Below, piece after piece: positions 24,988-35,839 of a stretch of DNA of 64,000 bases. The notes under the pieces were generated by a model. The model saw nothing but the letters and a program-made list of their open reading frames with translations, did not search any database and was not told the origin of the DNA. The DNA lies in contig VCAZ01000035.1 of the NCBI GenBank assembly GCA_005784505.1, forward strand, positions 1,781,001-1,845,000, read 5' to 3'. The translations under genes and the position numbers were made by a program. How positions within the stretch are numbered: position 1 is the stretch's first letter; each line of letters opens with the position of its first letter. The stretch comes from Bagarius yarrelli (lineage: Eukaryota; Chordata; Actinopteri; Siluriformes; Sisoridae).

Positions 24988-27900
24988 AGCCCCCAGCAAT
25001 CACGATCTCTCTCTTACACACACACACACACCAGCAATCTTACTCTCTCTCTCTCTCACTCTCACACACATCCCAGCAATCTCTCTCTCTCTCACACACG
25101 CACACCAGCAATCTCACTCTCTCTCACACACACACACACCACAAGCAATCTCACTTTCTCTCACACACACACAAGCAATCTCAATATCACACACCCACGC
25201 ACGCACACTCACCAGCAATCTCACTCTCCCTCTCTCTCACACACACGCTCACCAGCAATCTCACACACACACACACACGCAGATATGCGCGCACACAGCA
25301 GCATGCACACACTCAGCAGCACTTACTCACACACACACTCAGCAGCACTCACATACGCACTCTCAGCAGGATACACAAACTCTCACCAGCACTTGCACAC
25401 TCTCACCAGCACTTCCTCACACACATTCTCAGCATCACTTGCGTCGTCTTCAGTCTAAATGCGTTTTATGAACTCCTAACCGAACACATGCATCCAAACC
25501 CAATGTCTGTCCGTAAGCTGGTGTTGAGTCAGAAATTGTGCACAGTGTTCGTTTTTCTCAGAAAGCAAATCTAAATGCAATCAGAATCAGAAGCAGGTTT
25601 GGGTTTGAATTATTTTTTTCATGTCATTCCATTCCAGTTGCGCTCAGCACGCTACGAGCTACACGATCTCTTCTTCAGGGTGTGTCCCGCAGAGCGCATG
25701 CAGGTGATCAGCTGGGACCGCCAGCTAGCCAGAGAGAGGGAGCTCAGACATGAGGTAATGTTTAAGCCGGATCTCGCACCCCACTGAATGCACTTTTAAA
25801 TCAAAAGCTGTCGGTGCAAAATGGCTTCGGAGTCTAAAGTACAGAATCATCTATAAAGCCGTGTATTAGTCTAGCAGGCTTCTCATTTACACACACACAC
25901 ACACACACACTCGCTGATCACTGGCTTTACTCTTGTGTATGTTGCTGTATCGGTTATGGAAGTGCTGTCTGTCAGTACTAGCCGTGCAACTGATCGCCGT
26001 TAGGACCCACGGTTCGGCTCACACTTGCCCCGCAGATTAATTGATAATTTCTTAACTTGGGGATTTATACTTTTATTTCTGTGTGGACTTTGCATGTTCT
26101 CCCCGTGTTTGCGTGGGTTTACTCCGGGTTCTCCGGTTTCCTCCCACAGTCCAAAAACATGTATGTTAGATTGATTGGTGATTCTAAATTGCCCATAGGA
26201 GTGAGAGCGTGTGGCCCTGTGATGGACTGGTGACCTGTCCAGGGTGTCCTCCTCCTGCTTTAGGTATAGAAGATAAATGACCCCTCTGTTGGTTTATCAG
26301 GTGTGTGTGTGTGTGTGTGTGCGTGCGCAGACACTGTCTATTATAAATAGGCGTTAAAAGACCAGCATAACTTTGTCAGTATCAGGCTGAAATGACACTG
26401 GCATTACATTAATAATTTGATACTCGGGGCACTTTGCAGGAATGAAAAAAAAAACCTGAATGTCTGCATAAATGCTAAGGGATCGCTAAGTTTATAATGT
26501 AATCGAGATGCACTGTCTAAAATCAGATGAATGTGTTTCTTGTTCCAGGAGAGTACAAAACTGCAGGGCAGAAAAAAAAGCTCTCTGTCTGCTGCCACCA
26601 GGAAAGCACTGGAGAGGAAGAGGACAACACTGTGAGTGTCTTTCTGTAGATTCATCATGCTTTATTGGTGTAACCGGTCACCAGTAGACTGGGGTTTAGG
26701 GTTGTTGTTTTTTTCGATAGTGGGGCCTAAGCAAATACTTTTAAAAAAAGGAACCACAAAAAATGGTGGATAACATTTAAAGAACAGCTTTCGATCGGAA
26801 AAGTATAAGATGAATAATATTTAAGTTTAGCGTATACGTGAATATTTTAACACCGCACGCTGTTGAACACTGTGCATCCCTCCGGCATCCCTCCGCTTTA
26901 TCTGACTCGACACGTTACCCCCTTTACGCGCAATTGTTGAAAGACATTTATTGCATGTCCTTTAGAACGTTCCGCTTTAGGCATTTTAATGTAAGCATGT
27001 TTAGCTTAGCCAGCTAACGGTAGGCCCCACCACACGCCTCAATTGCTCTCATTTAAAGTTTAGTTTTTAAGACTGAATGTGAAAACAACAACACGGAGAC
27101 TCATGTTACTAAAAAGATTTGTTGGATTTTATAAGCTTTCCGGCTAGAAAATGATTTTTCACATCACATGCGGTGCCGGTGAACCAGAGGACGAATCTTT
27201 CAGGCGTTTAGGTGGCACCGCAATAAATAAAGCTCCAAAATCTGGCGTTGTGATTGGGTTCTAGTACATACTGTGTACTACCCAACCCTACAGAATGCTG
27301 AAGTGGTAGATCAGTGGTTAAGGTGTTGAACTGCTGAAAAGATCATTGTTTCAGTGCCCAGCACCACCAAACTGCCACTGCTGAGCCCCTGAGCAAGAAC
27401 CTTAACCCGCAACTGTTTAAATAAGAAAAATATTAAATAATAATGATCAAATAAATGTAAGTCGTTTAGAAAAATGTAATTAGCAGAATAGTTCCCTAAA
27501 CTAGATTTTAATTTCATTTAGATGTAGGAAAGTGGTAGCTTGGTGGTTGAGGTGTTGGACTGCTGACCGTAAGATTGATAGTTTAATTTCCAGCACCACC
27601 AAACTAAAGTTTAACCCTTTTAACTGCACAGTTGGATAAATGAGCAATGTACGTCATGCTGGATTTTAATGTCTACCAAATGCCAGTAAATGTAATTAAA
27701 GGGACTGGAGAAACACTGAACTAAGCAGTTTCTCTCCAACAGGATGATTTGTTTAATAAAAAAAAAAAAAACCCCGTTTGAGAGGACAGCACAAGGGACA
27801 CCGGGGGCAAGGATCCAGTTTCAATACACGACAAGACCAAATAGAACAAGTTCTTATACGACTCCTTAGTTTCTCCAGCCCCTCAGACCGCTTTTTTTTG

Positions 27901-28090
27901 TGTTTTTTTTTTTTTTTTTTTTTTTCTTCGGCAAAGCTGATGTAACTTTTTCGTTGGTGTTGCTGCTGTCAGGTTACAGAAGAAAGCAGCAGAAAGGACA
28001 AAGGCAGCAGCGGGTGCAGAGGAAAGATGGACGTTTGTGCCAAACCCACGCAGAGTTCCAAAGAAGAGTACTCCATTACGGAGAAGGTGA
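11281..28090 (+). CDS. ccp110: Centriolar coiled-coil protein of 110 kDa (CP110)
   Basis: Ten coding exons join in frame: 11281-11415, 17918-18043, 18133-20167, 20879-20976, 23482-23673, 23821-23931, 24442-24540, 25638-25754, 26549-26631, 27973-28090. All have GT-AG ends and give 1037 residues, against about 1012 in the human protein. CP110 caps the distal end of centrioles, limits their length and blocks cilium formation; it binds CEP97 and calmodulin. Diagnostic segments are MESYEKF at the N-terminus, IRFHGFPIL (34-42), the basic helix of exon 2 (46-87), YRMSLQNLLKKS (about 319-330), the IQ-like stretch AAVKGYLTRRLLRTE in exon 6, and LHDLFFRVCPAERM in exon 8. A KEN tripeptide is visible near residue 363. 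The middle of exon 3 is low-conservation and polar. No frameshift is seen in 3114 coding bases. Confidence 0.95.
11465..12110 (-). repeat. Tandem array of four SINE-derived units in ccp110 intron 1
   Basis: Four units in the same orientation each begin near an ATTTGGCAGA-like motif (about 11471, 11630, 11793, 11948), giving a period of about 155-163 bases. Each unit then repeats ACTTACATTCATCTCTTTTA, CAATTAGGGGTTAAGG, GGGGCCCAGAAGTGGCAGC and a box-B-like TCGAACC segment. This is the common reverse-oriented tRNA-derived SINE of the window, made tandem. Confidence 0.8.
12195..12500 (+). mobile_element. tRNA-derived SINE, second family (long GC-rich body)
   Basis: The head GGGGCAGCACGGTGCTTAG with box-B-like GGGTTCGATTC is followed by the body TGGGTTTCCGGGTCTCCGGG, TCCTCCCACAGTCCA and CCTGTGATGGACTGTGACCTG. 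Other copies lie at 26082-26272 and, reversed, at 54134-54362. Confidence 0.7.
13028..13219 (-). mobile_element. tRNA-derived SINE, main family
   Basis: The reverse-oriented copy starts with TTACAGCATTTGGCAGACG and ends with TTAACCACTGCGCTACCACT. Box B appears as the reverse complement GGAATCGAACCC. Confidence 0.8.
13826..14232. mobile_element. pogo/Tigger-like non-autonomous DNA transposon
   Basis: Left end TAAAGTGGCACTTTGACTTA and right end, reversed, TACAGCGGTGCCTTGACTTA form inverted termini flanked by TA. The body (TTTTTTGCTTTGAGTTGCGAG, CGAGCCAGCTTCA) is found again in inverted order at about 61702-61935. Confidence 0.65.
14640..14660. repeat. Poly-C run
   Basis: An uninterrupted run of about 21 C residues. 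It produces a glycine-rich false open frame on the minus strand. Confidence 0.95.
14815..15030 (+). pseudogene. Tc1/mariner transposase, C-terminal relic
   Basis: Allowing one frame change, the plus strand reads WKDLKK, then KPFNVAELKQFCKKVWAKIP and CKRFIASYCKRLIAVV. These are the closing segments of fish Tc1-like transposases. It is followed by CACATAGGGCCAGTAGGTTT, which resembles the usual 3' flank of these elements. The reading frame is broken and the catalytic region is missing, so it is inactive. Confidence 0.65.
15060..16100 (-). pseudogene. Decayed piggyBac-type transposase
   Basis: In reverse complement, scattered frames give a PiggyBac order of motifs: KPGVQPLLPTTEV then CVNTNKKSSKN (about 16075-15800), MSRNRFLS (near 15675), SVDERMVATKARIGLK (near 15500-15455), and GYHTDHFYTS (near 15290-15260). 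The sequence contains many stops and frameshifts. It sits in ccp110 intron 1, antisense to the host gene. Part of the N-terminal region is repeated: GGTGCAGGGTGGCT occurs at about 16097 and 16352. Confidence 0.7.
16600..16800 (+). mobile_element. tRNA-derived SINE, main family
   Basis: Reads GTGGTGGCTCATGGCTAAG, box-B-like GTGGGTTTGATTCC, CCCTGAGCAAGGCCCTTAAC and the tail GACGTCTGCCAAATGCTGTA. A partial head copy is also present near 16975-17020. Confidence 0.8.
18133..20167 (+). CDS. ccp110: ccp110 exon 3, the large central exon
   Basis: This 2035-base exon codes for residues 88 to 765 and ends after the first base of codon 766. It starts after TTTAG at 18132 and ends before GTAGGA. The frame runs on from exon 2 through LRKVPTIEEF, well upstream of the first internal methionine at 18283. 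It holds the conserved SLQNLLKKS block, a KEN tripeptide and a short helical segment RAEQIAQLEFNLSSIK near its last quarter. Confidence 0.93.
21386..21625. repeat. Dispersed fish repeat of uncertain class
   Basis: The segment begins ATTCAATTCAGTTTTATTTG, includes CAAAGCAGCTTTACACAATC and ends near AATAGAGAACCCATCCTCAT. I recognise it as a common ray-finned fish interspersed repeat but cannot name its class from sequence alone. It lies in ccp110 intron 4. Confidence 0.5.
21926..22090. mobile_element. Palindromic hAT-type MITE
   Basis: Termini CAGGGGTGTCCAAAC and GTTTGGACACCCCTG are perfect inverted repeats, and the two halves are largely complementary along their length. Flanks ATTTAGAA (21918-21925) and ATTTAGAG (22091-22098) look like an 8-base target duplication with one change, as expected for hAT elements. 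Confidence 0.85.
22115..22290. repeat. Dispersed fish repeat of uncertain class
   Basis: Contains TTTTAGGGGGTCGCCACAGC and GCGAATCATCCGTCTCCA followed by ACATCCTCTTCACTCACACC, a layout seen widely in fish genomes. No coding content. Confidence 0.45.
22457..22650 (+). mobile_element. tRNA-derived SINE, main family, diverged
   Basis: Reads AAGTGGAAGCTCAGTGGTTG, GGCAAGGCCCCTTAACCC and CTCTGGATGAGGGTGTCTGC. Confidence 0.75.
22930..23130. repeat. CT-rich low-complexity tract
   Basis: Repeats of CTCTCTCTTCCTCCTTCCCACC units on the plus strand, in ccp110 intron 4. The open frames here are serine/leucine-rich artefacts. Confidence 0.85.
24541..25450. repeat. (CA)n/(CT)n minisatellite filling ccp110 intron 7
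   Basis: About 900 bases of units built from CTCACACACACGCACACCAG, CAATCTCACTCTCTCT and CAGCACTCACACACTC, starting immediately after the exon 7 donor GTAAACACAC. It yields spurious plus-strand open frames of 279 and 250 codons made of H, T, S and L. Confidence 0.93.
25979..26082. mobile_element. Truncated hAT end, same family as the element at 38130
   Basis: GTGCAACTGATCGCCGTTAG and ACCCACGGTTCGGCTCA match the left end at 38134-38200. The copy is cut off where the SINE body at 26082 begins. Confidence 0.55.
26082..26272 (+). mobile_element. tRNA-derived SINE, second family, lacking its head
   Basis: Body only: TTTGCATGTTCTCCCCGTGT, GGTTTCCTCCCACAGTCC, CTAAATTGCCCATAGGAGTG, CCTGTGATGGACTGGTGACC. 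Confidence 0.75.
26697..27292. mobile_element. Possible old hAT-like element
   Basis: Left end TAGGGTTGTTG and right end, reversed, TAGGGTTGGGTAG may be inverted termini. The interior has scattered GC islands (GTAGGCCCCACCAC) unlike flanking intron DNA. No clear target duplication was seen. Confidence 0.3.
27296..27490 (+). mobile_element. tRNA-derived SINE, main family
   Basis: Reads GAAGTGGTAGATCAGTGGTT, CCACTGCTGAGCCCCTGAGC and a decayed tail. Confidence 0.75.
27525..27700 (+). mobile_element. tRNA-derived SINE, main family
   Basis: Reads AAAGTGGTAGCTTGGTGGTT, box-B-like TTTAATTTCCAGCACC and tail TACCAAATGCCAGTAAATGT, with an internal deletion of the GAGCAAGG block. Confidence 0.7.
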
Positions 28091-28410
28091 AGAGCTTCCA
28101 CTTCTGCCGCACATACAGACGCCAACACAGCACGCAGACCTGCCAGGATGTAACCGTGTCATTTTTAATGACACAATGCTTTTTATTTATTTTTTTCAAG
28201 TAAGCTGTCAAAATTTGGGAAAAAACAAAAAAAAGTTTCTTATTTATTTATCTTGCCAAGTTTTATTCTGTAATGGAGAATATTTTACATCAAGATTGAC
28301 AAGTTGATAAGTCTGGCTTTTTTTCCTTCTTCTATTTAAGCTGTATGTTGACTCGCTTCTTAATTTATTTTGTATTCGTCCACTTTCTAATAAACGTTTG
28401 TGCTAATTAA
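28091..28410 (+). other. ccp110: ccp110 3' UTR with polyadenylation signal
   Basis: After the TGA at 28088-28090 the sequence becomes AT-rich. An AATAAA at 28389-28394 is followed by a T/G-rich stretch, so the transcript probably ends near 28,410. Confidence 0.6.
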
Positions 28411-30267
28411 TGCGGTTTTATTTTCATCTGTGGTTAATTAATATTTAAAAAAAAAAGGAACATGTTTAACACCCAGTATTTTTAAAACATATATTTTTTT
28501 TATTATTGTATAATGTGTACATACTCTTCATTTAAATAATTAATCTAAATACAATCTGTGGTGCTCAACTGATGGAATAATTTACAAACAGCTTGAGAAA
28601 ATTTGACATTATGGGCCGACCCACTGATTCACATGACATAATCCTCCAGTCCATCTGCTGAGGTGGGAGACTAACACACTCCGGTATGAAGAGTGTATGA
28701 AGAGTGTAGCTTTGACAGTTCTCAGATCAGCACCCAAGCTGATCAGACACGTGATACGAGAGAGGAAACTCGACTGATGAAGTTAATTCTGAGACAGAAG
28801 ATTTATTCACAGAATAAATACTGTGTTAGCCATGAAAATCAGAGGATCTGCATCGATGTGTGTAGACAAAAAGCAAAGATGAGCCAAGATGAATCTGCTT
28901 CCCCCCCCGCCCCATTTCCACTTCCTCGAGCATAATAAGGAAGCAAACAGCACAAACACACACATATATATATTTGGCTGCTCATTAACAAGTGCTGCAA
29001 GTCTTGAACTTAATACCCACTCCAAAAAAAAAAATAAATTAATAGCTGCTGATGATTATTCGACATTATCTGTTCGTGCACTAGAAAGTGTGTCCAGCTT
29101 TTATAATTCCAGCCTCGGGCCCTTTCGCCATCACAGGCTTTCTTTAATCATCAGTGCACTAAACTAAACACAAACCCTCAGCATTTATAAAAGCATGATA
29201 TGATAATTACCATGTTTATTTGCCTCAACAGCCCATGACGGGAGGAAAAAACGTCCAGGACGCCAGGTGAAACGCTGAACGTTTAGAAATGTGGATCTCA
29301 AGTGCTCGACTCATTGCAGGAGTGTTTCTCACACACGCACTACTGGAATGTCATGTAAACAAAAGCGTTATGTCGTAGTGTCGTCTGGAACTGTGGCATC
29401 GAGATCAACTCGCTGCTGAAAGGGTTAAATACGGCGTGTAATACACCAGTGCTGTACGGCAGCTCAGGATGCAGCTTGAAACGTGCAAAGAATTCTATCG
29501 GATTGGCACAGCAACAAATTCTATGATGCAAATCAATGCTTAAGTACGACGTGCAAATCAGTAATGCTGCGCGGCTGCGTCCTTCGGTTGCCAAAACTCC
29601 TCATTCATACTACGGATAAGTGGCTAAAGGTTTTCCTCGCGAGTGTGTGGTGTTGGTTACTGGCGTCCAGTTATTTTAGAGTTTTTTTCACGGCTGACTT
29701 GCTGTCTGATAGTTTTATCACCCGCAAGCACGGAGATGGGGTAAAGAAAGTAAAAACTCCTCTGAGGTGTTAGCCTGATCTCTAAGTTTAGCATTACATC
29801 CAAAACTAAACTAAGGATTAAAAAAAAAAAAAAAAAAAGTTATAAACTACTCACTTTTGAGTTAGTGCCTCATGCTGGCGTGAAGTCAGCCTTGTCTCTG
29901 AGCAGTGCTGATGCAGTGATTCGTCTCACAGTAACATGAATGTACATACAAGGCAAAAAGACTACACTTCTGTTTAGCAGGTCACACACGCACAAACACG
30001 TATTAAACATCAAGCAGATGATCTTTAGCAGTGAATCAGCAGGACTCGTCCTCTCTCTTTTTCTCTCTCTCACCTCTGTCAGATGCCGTGATCACTGAGC
30101 GATTACGTGCATGTGAGCCTGGGGTCAGACACAGTAAACAACAACGACGACAACAAAAAAAATCATCATAATAATAATAATAATAAAATAAAAACCTTGC
30201 AATGCATACACATGTATTTCCCGTGTTAATAATCACAATACCTGCCAACCCTTCCACAAAGGTCACC

Positions 30268-30305
<38 letters not shown>

Positions 30306-30659
30306 GTTTGTGTGACTCGGTCACGGTAGTAATGGAGACTTCCCTTGCAGGAAGATGAACTGAGGAGGCAGAAACCTTTGCAGAGAAAATGCTTCCTGCT
30401 CTTACATCTTTTGGTAGATGAGTAAGCAATAAAGAATTGACAGAAACCATTGGACAGCAGATGGATTCTCAGGCTACAGCCATTGGTTAGTGTTTCTGTA
30501 TTCAGGCCAGGCCGACACCCTATTGCCCGCCCACTCGAGTTATCGGTTTAGGATGCTCCATCGCCCGACTCCGGAGCCACTCTCATGCCCTTTCTCCTGT
30601 CCGATCACATTACAGAAAGCAGGGTCCAGGACCAGACTGGGCGGGGCCTTATATGGGTG
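28411..30659. other. Convergent intergenic interval and probable trappc10 3' UTR
   Basis: This lies between the ends of ccp110 (plus) and trappc10 (minus). I see no exon-like content. Candidate trappc10 polyadenylation signals, read on the minus strand, are TTTATT at 29214 and 28801; neither is decisive. A (TG)n(TA)n tract occupies 30267-30304 and an (AAT)n tract 30166-30190. Confidence 0.5.
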
Positions 30660-32872
30660 TCATGTGACGTTGACCTCGAGTACATGGTCATCTGTGCTTG
30701 GGAGCACCAGGACCTGTTGCTGCTGGCTGCAGTTGAACACCTGACCTGGACTGAAGGGCTCCAGACGCGGCATCGGAAGAACCCTCTGCTGCTGCTCGTT
30801 GCTGCCCACGGAGTGAATGCTACCCCGGCTTCGCAGACTGGCCGTGTCCGCCTGTTCCTCCAGACCTTTATCCAGAAGAGAGAGGTTGTCGTTCTCTAGG
30901 CACGAGTCTGGAAAAAAGGAATAACATGAATAATTTATTCAGGACACATGCCGTACAAAAGTGCTGTCAGTATAACCGATGTTAAGAAGTTACACATTCA
31001 GGTAAAGCCTATAACAAAATGCTGGGGGGTGGAAGTGGTGGCTCAGAGGTTAAGGTGTTGGACTGATACCTGGTAGACCGGGGTTCGATTTCCAGCACCA
31101 CCAAGCCAAATTGCTCGGTTGTATAAGGAGAGATAAATATAAGTGGCTCTGGATGAAGGCGTCTGCCAAATGTAAGCTGTAAATGTAAACATGCTCCTGT
31201 TGCATTGTTTCACCTTCTAACGAGTCTGCACCCGTCGCATACAATACTCCTGCAACAAAAACGCTAAAAAAACCCCAAAAACCTTGCGCGCACGTTCTAA
31301 AGATTTGAGGTCGCCAGCTCACTTTTTCTACGACGCATAGACGCAGTTGCACTATGACCCTAAGGCTGGATGTCACATGCGGGACATTTGATTTCTGTTT
31401 GCTGTCCATGTGATTCTACTGCTTTCTACTCGTTATGGTCTCTCTTATAAAAAATAAACAGAGTACAGAGATAAAAAAAAAAGATGGCACAGCATGGGAA
31501 AAAACTGAAATACACTCTGGTAGATGAATTCTATGGCAGTTATTAAGTAAAGCAGTGGTTCGCAACCTTTTTTTCGTCTAAGACTTTCTCCAAGAAAATA
31601 TTTAAGGCCCCTCCTTCACATTTAATGATATTATCGCTCTTGGTATTTCCTGCATTTCATGTTTCCAGTATTGCCGCACTGCGATCGAACTGGTGGGAGT
31701 TTTCCTACCTGGGTCCAGTATGTCTGGGTCGAAACAGTAAGACTCAGTCCCTTTTGTGGAGGACGAATTTGTCCAATTTTTGGTTAACCAGGAAATCATA
31801 GATAAAATGACCTAATGCAATATGATCGTTCTCTTTTAAGCTCACCACGCAACACTTTTTAAAAATATGCCGCGAACCCCAGCAGAGCTCGCTGAGGCCC
31901 CCTTGTGGGTCGGGACCCCACCGTTGGGAATTGCTGAAATAAAGGGATAGTGTCATGTTGGGACATGATGTTATAGGAACATAATAGAGGACAGGGTTGT
32001 AGCTCACTGTGCCTGTTATTGAAAAAAAGTGCTTAGGCTGTGAAGTAAAAAAAACCCAAAAACAGTGTGTTACCTGTGTCAGGCTGGCTGACGGGTTGCG
32101 CACTGTGGGGCAGGTACTTAAACACTCTGATGCTGGGAAAGGGCAGCTTGCCTGCAAACAGAGGCATGACCTCCATCTGTACTTTGTGCGTTGCCATGGC
32201 AGCCGCCGGCATGGACACTAACCCAGAACTCTTCCCACACACAGCCCAGTTACTGCTGTTATCCACCACTGAAACACAGACACCAGCACACAGCATTAAA
32301 ATATCCAAACCCCAAATCCCCTCCCACAAGAGGCTTTTTAAACCAGCTCTTACCCTCATACATGAGCTTGGTGGTGCGAAGACCTTCATTCTCCGTCAAC
32401 TCCTCGTCCTCCGCATCTGCGTCACTCGGTTCTGTCAGACGTGTGACTGATACTTCTAGCTGACACAGAGTGCCGGCGCGACAGCGCTGCTCCCCCGCTG
32501 CAGGCTGGATGTCTGCTTTTACACTGTACAGCGTCTGCCGAGCAAGAGAACGTGTCGCTTAACATCTCCTCTAGTCAAAACTGTGCTGAACATTAAAACA
32601 GCGCGTGTAAGTGTCCTCACCAAGACTCTCTCTAACTGGAACTCGTAGCTGTAGGGTTTGAGCGCGGTGTCAGGAGCGTCGGCAGGAGAAAAACTGGCAG
32701 AGAACACACACTGCAGACACGGCAGCGGCTCCGTGGTCCATTTCACCTCCCACAGACTATAAACAAACTGCTTACTGTACACCACCTTCACATACCAGAA
32801 GAAAGATCACTTCAATTTCAGTGAGTCAAAAAAAAAAAAACAATTAGATAGATAGATCTATCTCTCTCTCTC

Positions 32873-32931
<59 letters not shown>

Positions 32932-33023
32932 CTCTCTATCTCTCTCCCTATCTCTCTCTCTCTATCTCTCTCTCTCATACATACATACATACACATACAT
33001 ATGTATATGTATGCGTATATATA

Positions 33024-33059
<36 letters not shown>

Positions 33060-33060
33060 T

Positions 33061-33105
<45 letters not shown>

Positions 33106-33179
33106 TAAAAAATACCATATATATTATATATATATATATATACACACCATATATATACTATACATAAAAATATATATAT

Positions 33180-33244
<65 letters not shown>

Positions 33245-33264
33245 CATATATATACATATAACAC

Positions 33265-33298
<34 letters not shown>

Positions 33299-35748
33299 CT
33301 ATATATATATATACATATATATATACCATATACACATATATATACATATAATATATATTATATATATCTATATATATACTATATATATATATTTATATAT
33401 ATATATATATATGCATATACACACACAGTATAGTTACAGGGAAACTGTGTTGACTGACTTGGTGTGTTTTAGCATTGAGAGACAGGAGATCCAGTAAAGG
33501 TGTGTGCTGACGCTCTGCCAAAGTCTGATTAGCGAGACGAAAGTCTGTGTTTGATACGTTTTCAAGGCACACCTGGATGTACTTCCTGTGGGTTTAAAAA
33601 ACAAAAACAAAATTCAGCATTGCCATGAAAAAAAAGTTTTCCAGAATGAAAAAACTACAGTTTATTTATGACCTACGACTTCTGTCCCGGATTTTGAAGT
33701 ACACATACGATGGACACTTTACTATCCCATAAGGCCGCCGGAGAGACGTATGCGAAAATACCAAAGGCGGTGATGCAGCATTCTACAAGTGCCTAAAGTG
33801 GCTTTAGATACTTGATAACAAAACATTGTTTTTTGAGGTTAAATTGAACTTATTATTAAAGTTAAACATTAACCAACTTTAACTTTGTGCATGTCGTCTT
33901 AATATCAACACGGCTGATGTAGGAAGTTCCAATTTAATTCATATCACCTATAATTATACTATATATAACCGCTGTTGGGAAGTACGTTTACATTTACAGC
34001 ATTTGGCAGACGTTCTTATCCAGAGCGACCCACATTTATCTTATTTATACAACTGAGCAATTAGGGGTTAAGGGCCTTGCTCAGGAGCCCAACAGTGGTG
34101 GCTTGGTGGAGCTGGGAATCAAACCCACAATCTTCAGGTAGGCCAACACCTTAACCATAAGCCACCACTTCCTTAAGTAGGTATTAACTCAAAAGACGAT
34201 GCATTACATATTAAAAATTAGAGCAACCTGGATTTCACATAAGAATTTTACATTATGTGCTAATGTGACTAAGAGATATGGTAAAAATAGACAGCTTTTT
34301 TTTTTTTTTACAAACCTTTTCCCTGCTGACAGCAGTGCGTGTTTGGCTCTGAAGGGCGTGTAGAAGGTGAGAGAAATGAGGATGGAATATATAGACCAGG
34401 GACAGTCAATGGAAACCTGGAAAAAAAAAACCCCCATTACATTATAACCAAAGTGGCTCATAACTCAACCATTCCTGTACAGTTTATTGCGTTTGTCGAG
34501 TCACCAGACCTTCTGCTCAATGCAGGCCATGCCGCTGTTAAAGCGGGTGCGACTCTTCGGCCGGTGACGGATTTCACCGTTGGTTAAGCGCTCGTTTTCA
34601 ATCCGTGACGGTGATAATGGGATATGGCACAGCACCTCCAGGTGGAACTCAAGAGTGTGGTAGGGTGGAGTCTGCGGCAAAGAGATGCTCGTCACCTTCT
34701 CTGAAGCCTGGATGGACAGAGCAGCCTCTCCCACCAGCTCTGCGGATAGACGAAAGAAGAAAAGTCAGATAAATTGATGGCTGCACGATACACAATACAG
34801 AAGAAAGAAATGTGACATCATCTCACAACTGTGCATGAGCTTTGCCTTTTTACCTCCAGTGCCAGAGAGAATACGAGCAGAGCAGGAGGAGGAGTGCAGG
34901 ATAGGCATGGAGTCGGTGTTACTCAGCTGAAGAGCATCACCCTTCTTAACTTCGTAGTGGCCTGTTAGAATAGTAAACTTTACCCTCTGTGGAAGCCCAG
35001 CCAGCAGGCTCTCTGCAAAACATATACACACATACAGTAAAGCGTGTGCGTGTGTGTGTGGGGGGGGGGGGGGTGTCCATGACTGCATGCATAATTAACT
35101 ATTTACTGTAGAACAAAATGAAACCGATGAATAAAGCAAATTAGATAACAACTATAATATATATTATATATATTATTCTGTGAAGATTATCTGTCTGTAA
35201 GTCTATTAACGGGTAGACAGACAGATAAAGACAGACACAGATTAACAGGCAGACAGAAGTATAAACGGATGGAGAAATAGGTGAATCAATAGATAAAACA
35301 AATAGACTGCCAGCTAGATAAATAGACAGACAGACAAAAACAGAAAGAGTTATTAGATGGAGAAATTAATAGATCAATAGATAAATAGACAGATAGATAG
35401 AACGCCGAATAGATATACAGATAGATAGATAGATAGACAGACAGATAAATAAGATTGATAAGATGGGTGGATGGACTGATGGATGGACGGATAGACAGAC
35501 TAAAAGCAGACTCACCTGTGAGGGGCTCGATGGTTAGCTGAGGCTCTTGGGAGTAAACCTCGTATTTTATAATGGGGTAAATGTGTGGCAGAACAAACTG
35601 CACACGGCCCACTGTAGCACACAACTGTCGCAGGGTGTAGGTGCCTGGCTTTGTGCTCTGAGTGAAAAAAAACAAATGCAAAAGGTGCTCAAATGTTAAA
35701 AGGTTCAGAAAAAACAGTGTTTGGTGATTTGATCAGCCACACAGAGAA

Positions 35749-35839
<91 letters not shown>

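Noticed and set aside
24619..25574. Open frames of 279 and 250 codons rich in H, T, S and L
   Set aside because: They are translations of the CA/CT minisatellite inside ccp110 intron 7; the composition is purely repeat-driven.
27900..28307. 135-codon plus-strand open frame across the last ccp110 exon
   Set aside because: It begins in a poly-T tract and uses the wrong frame; the real exon is 27973-28090.
32844..33433. Long Y/I-rich open frames on both strands
   Set aside because: They come from the (TA)n and (TC)n microsatellite in trappc10 intron 19.
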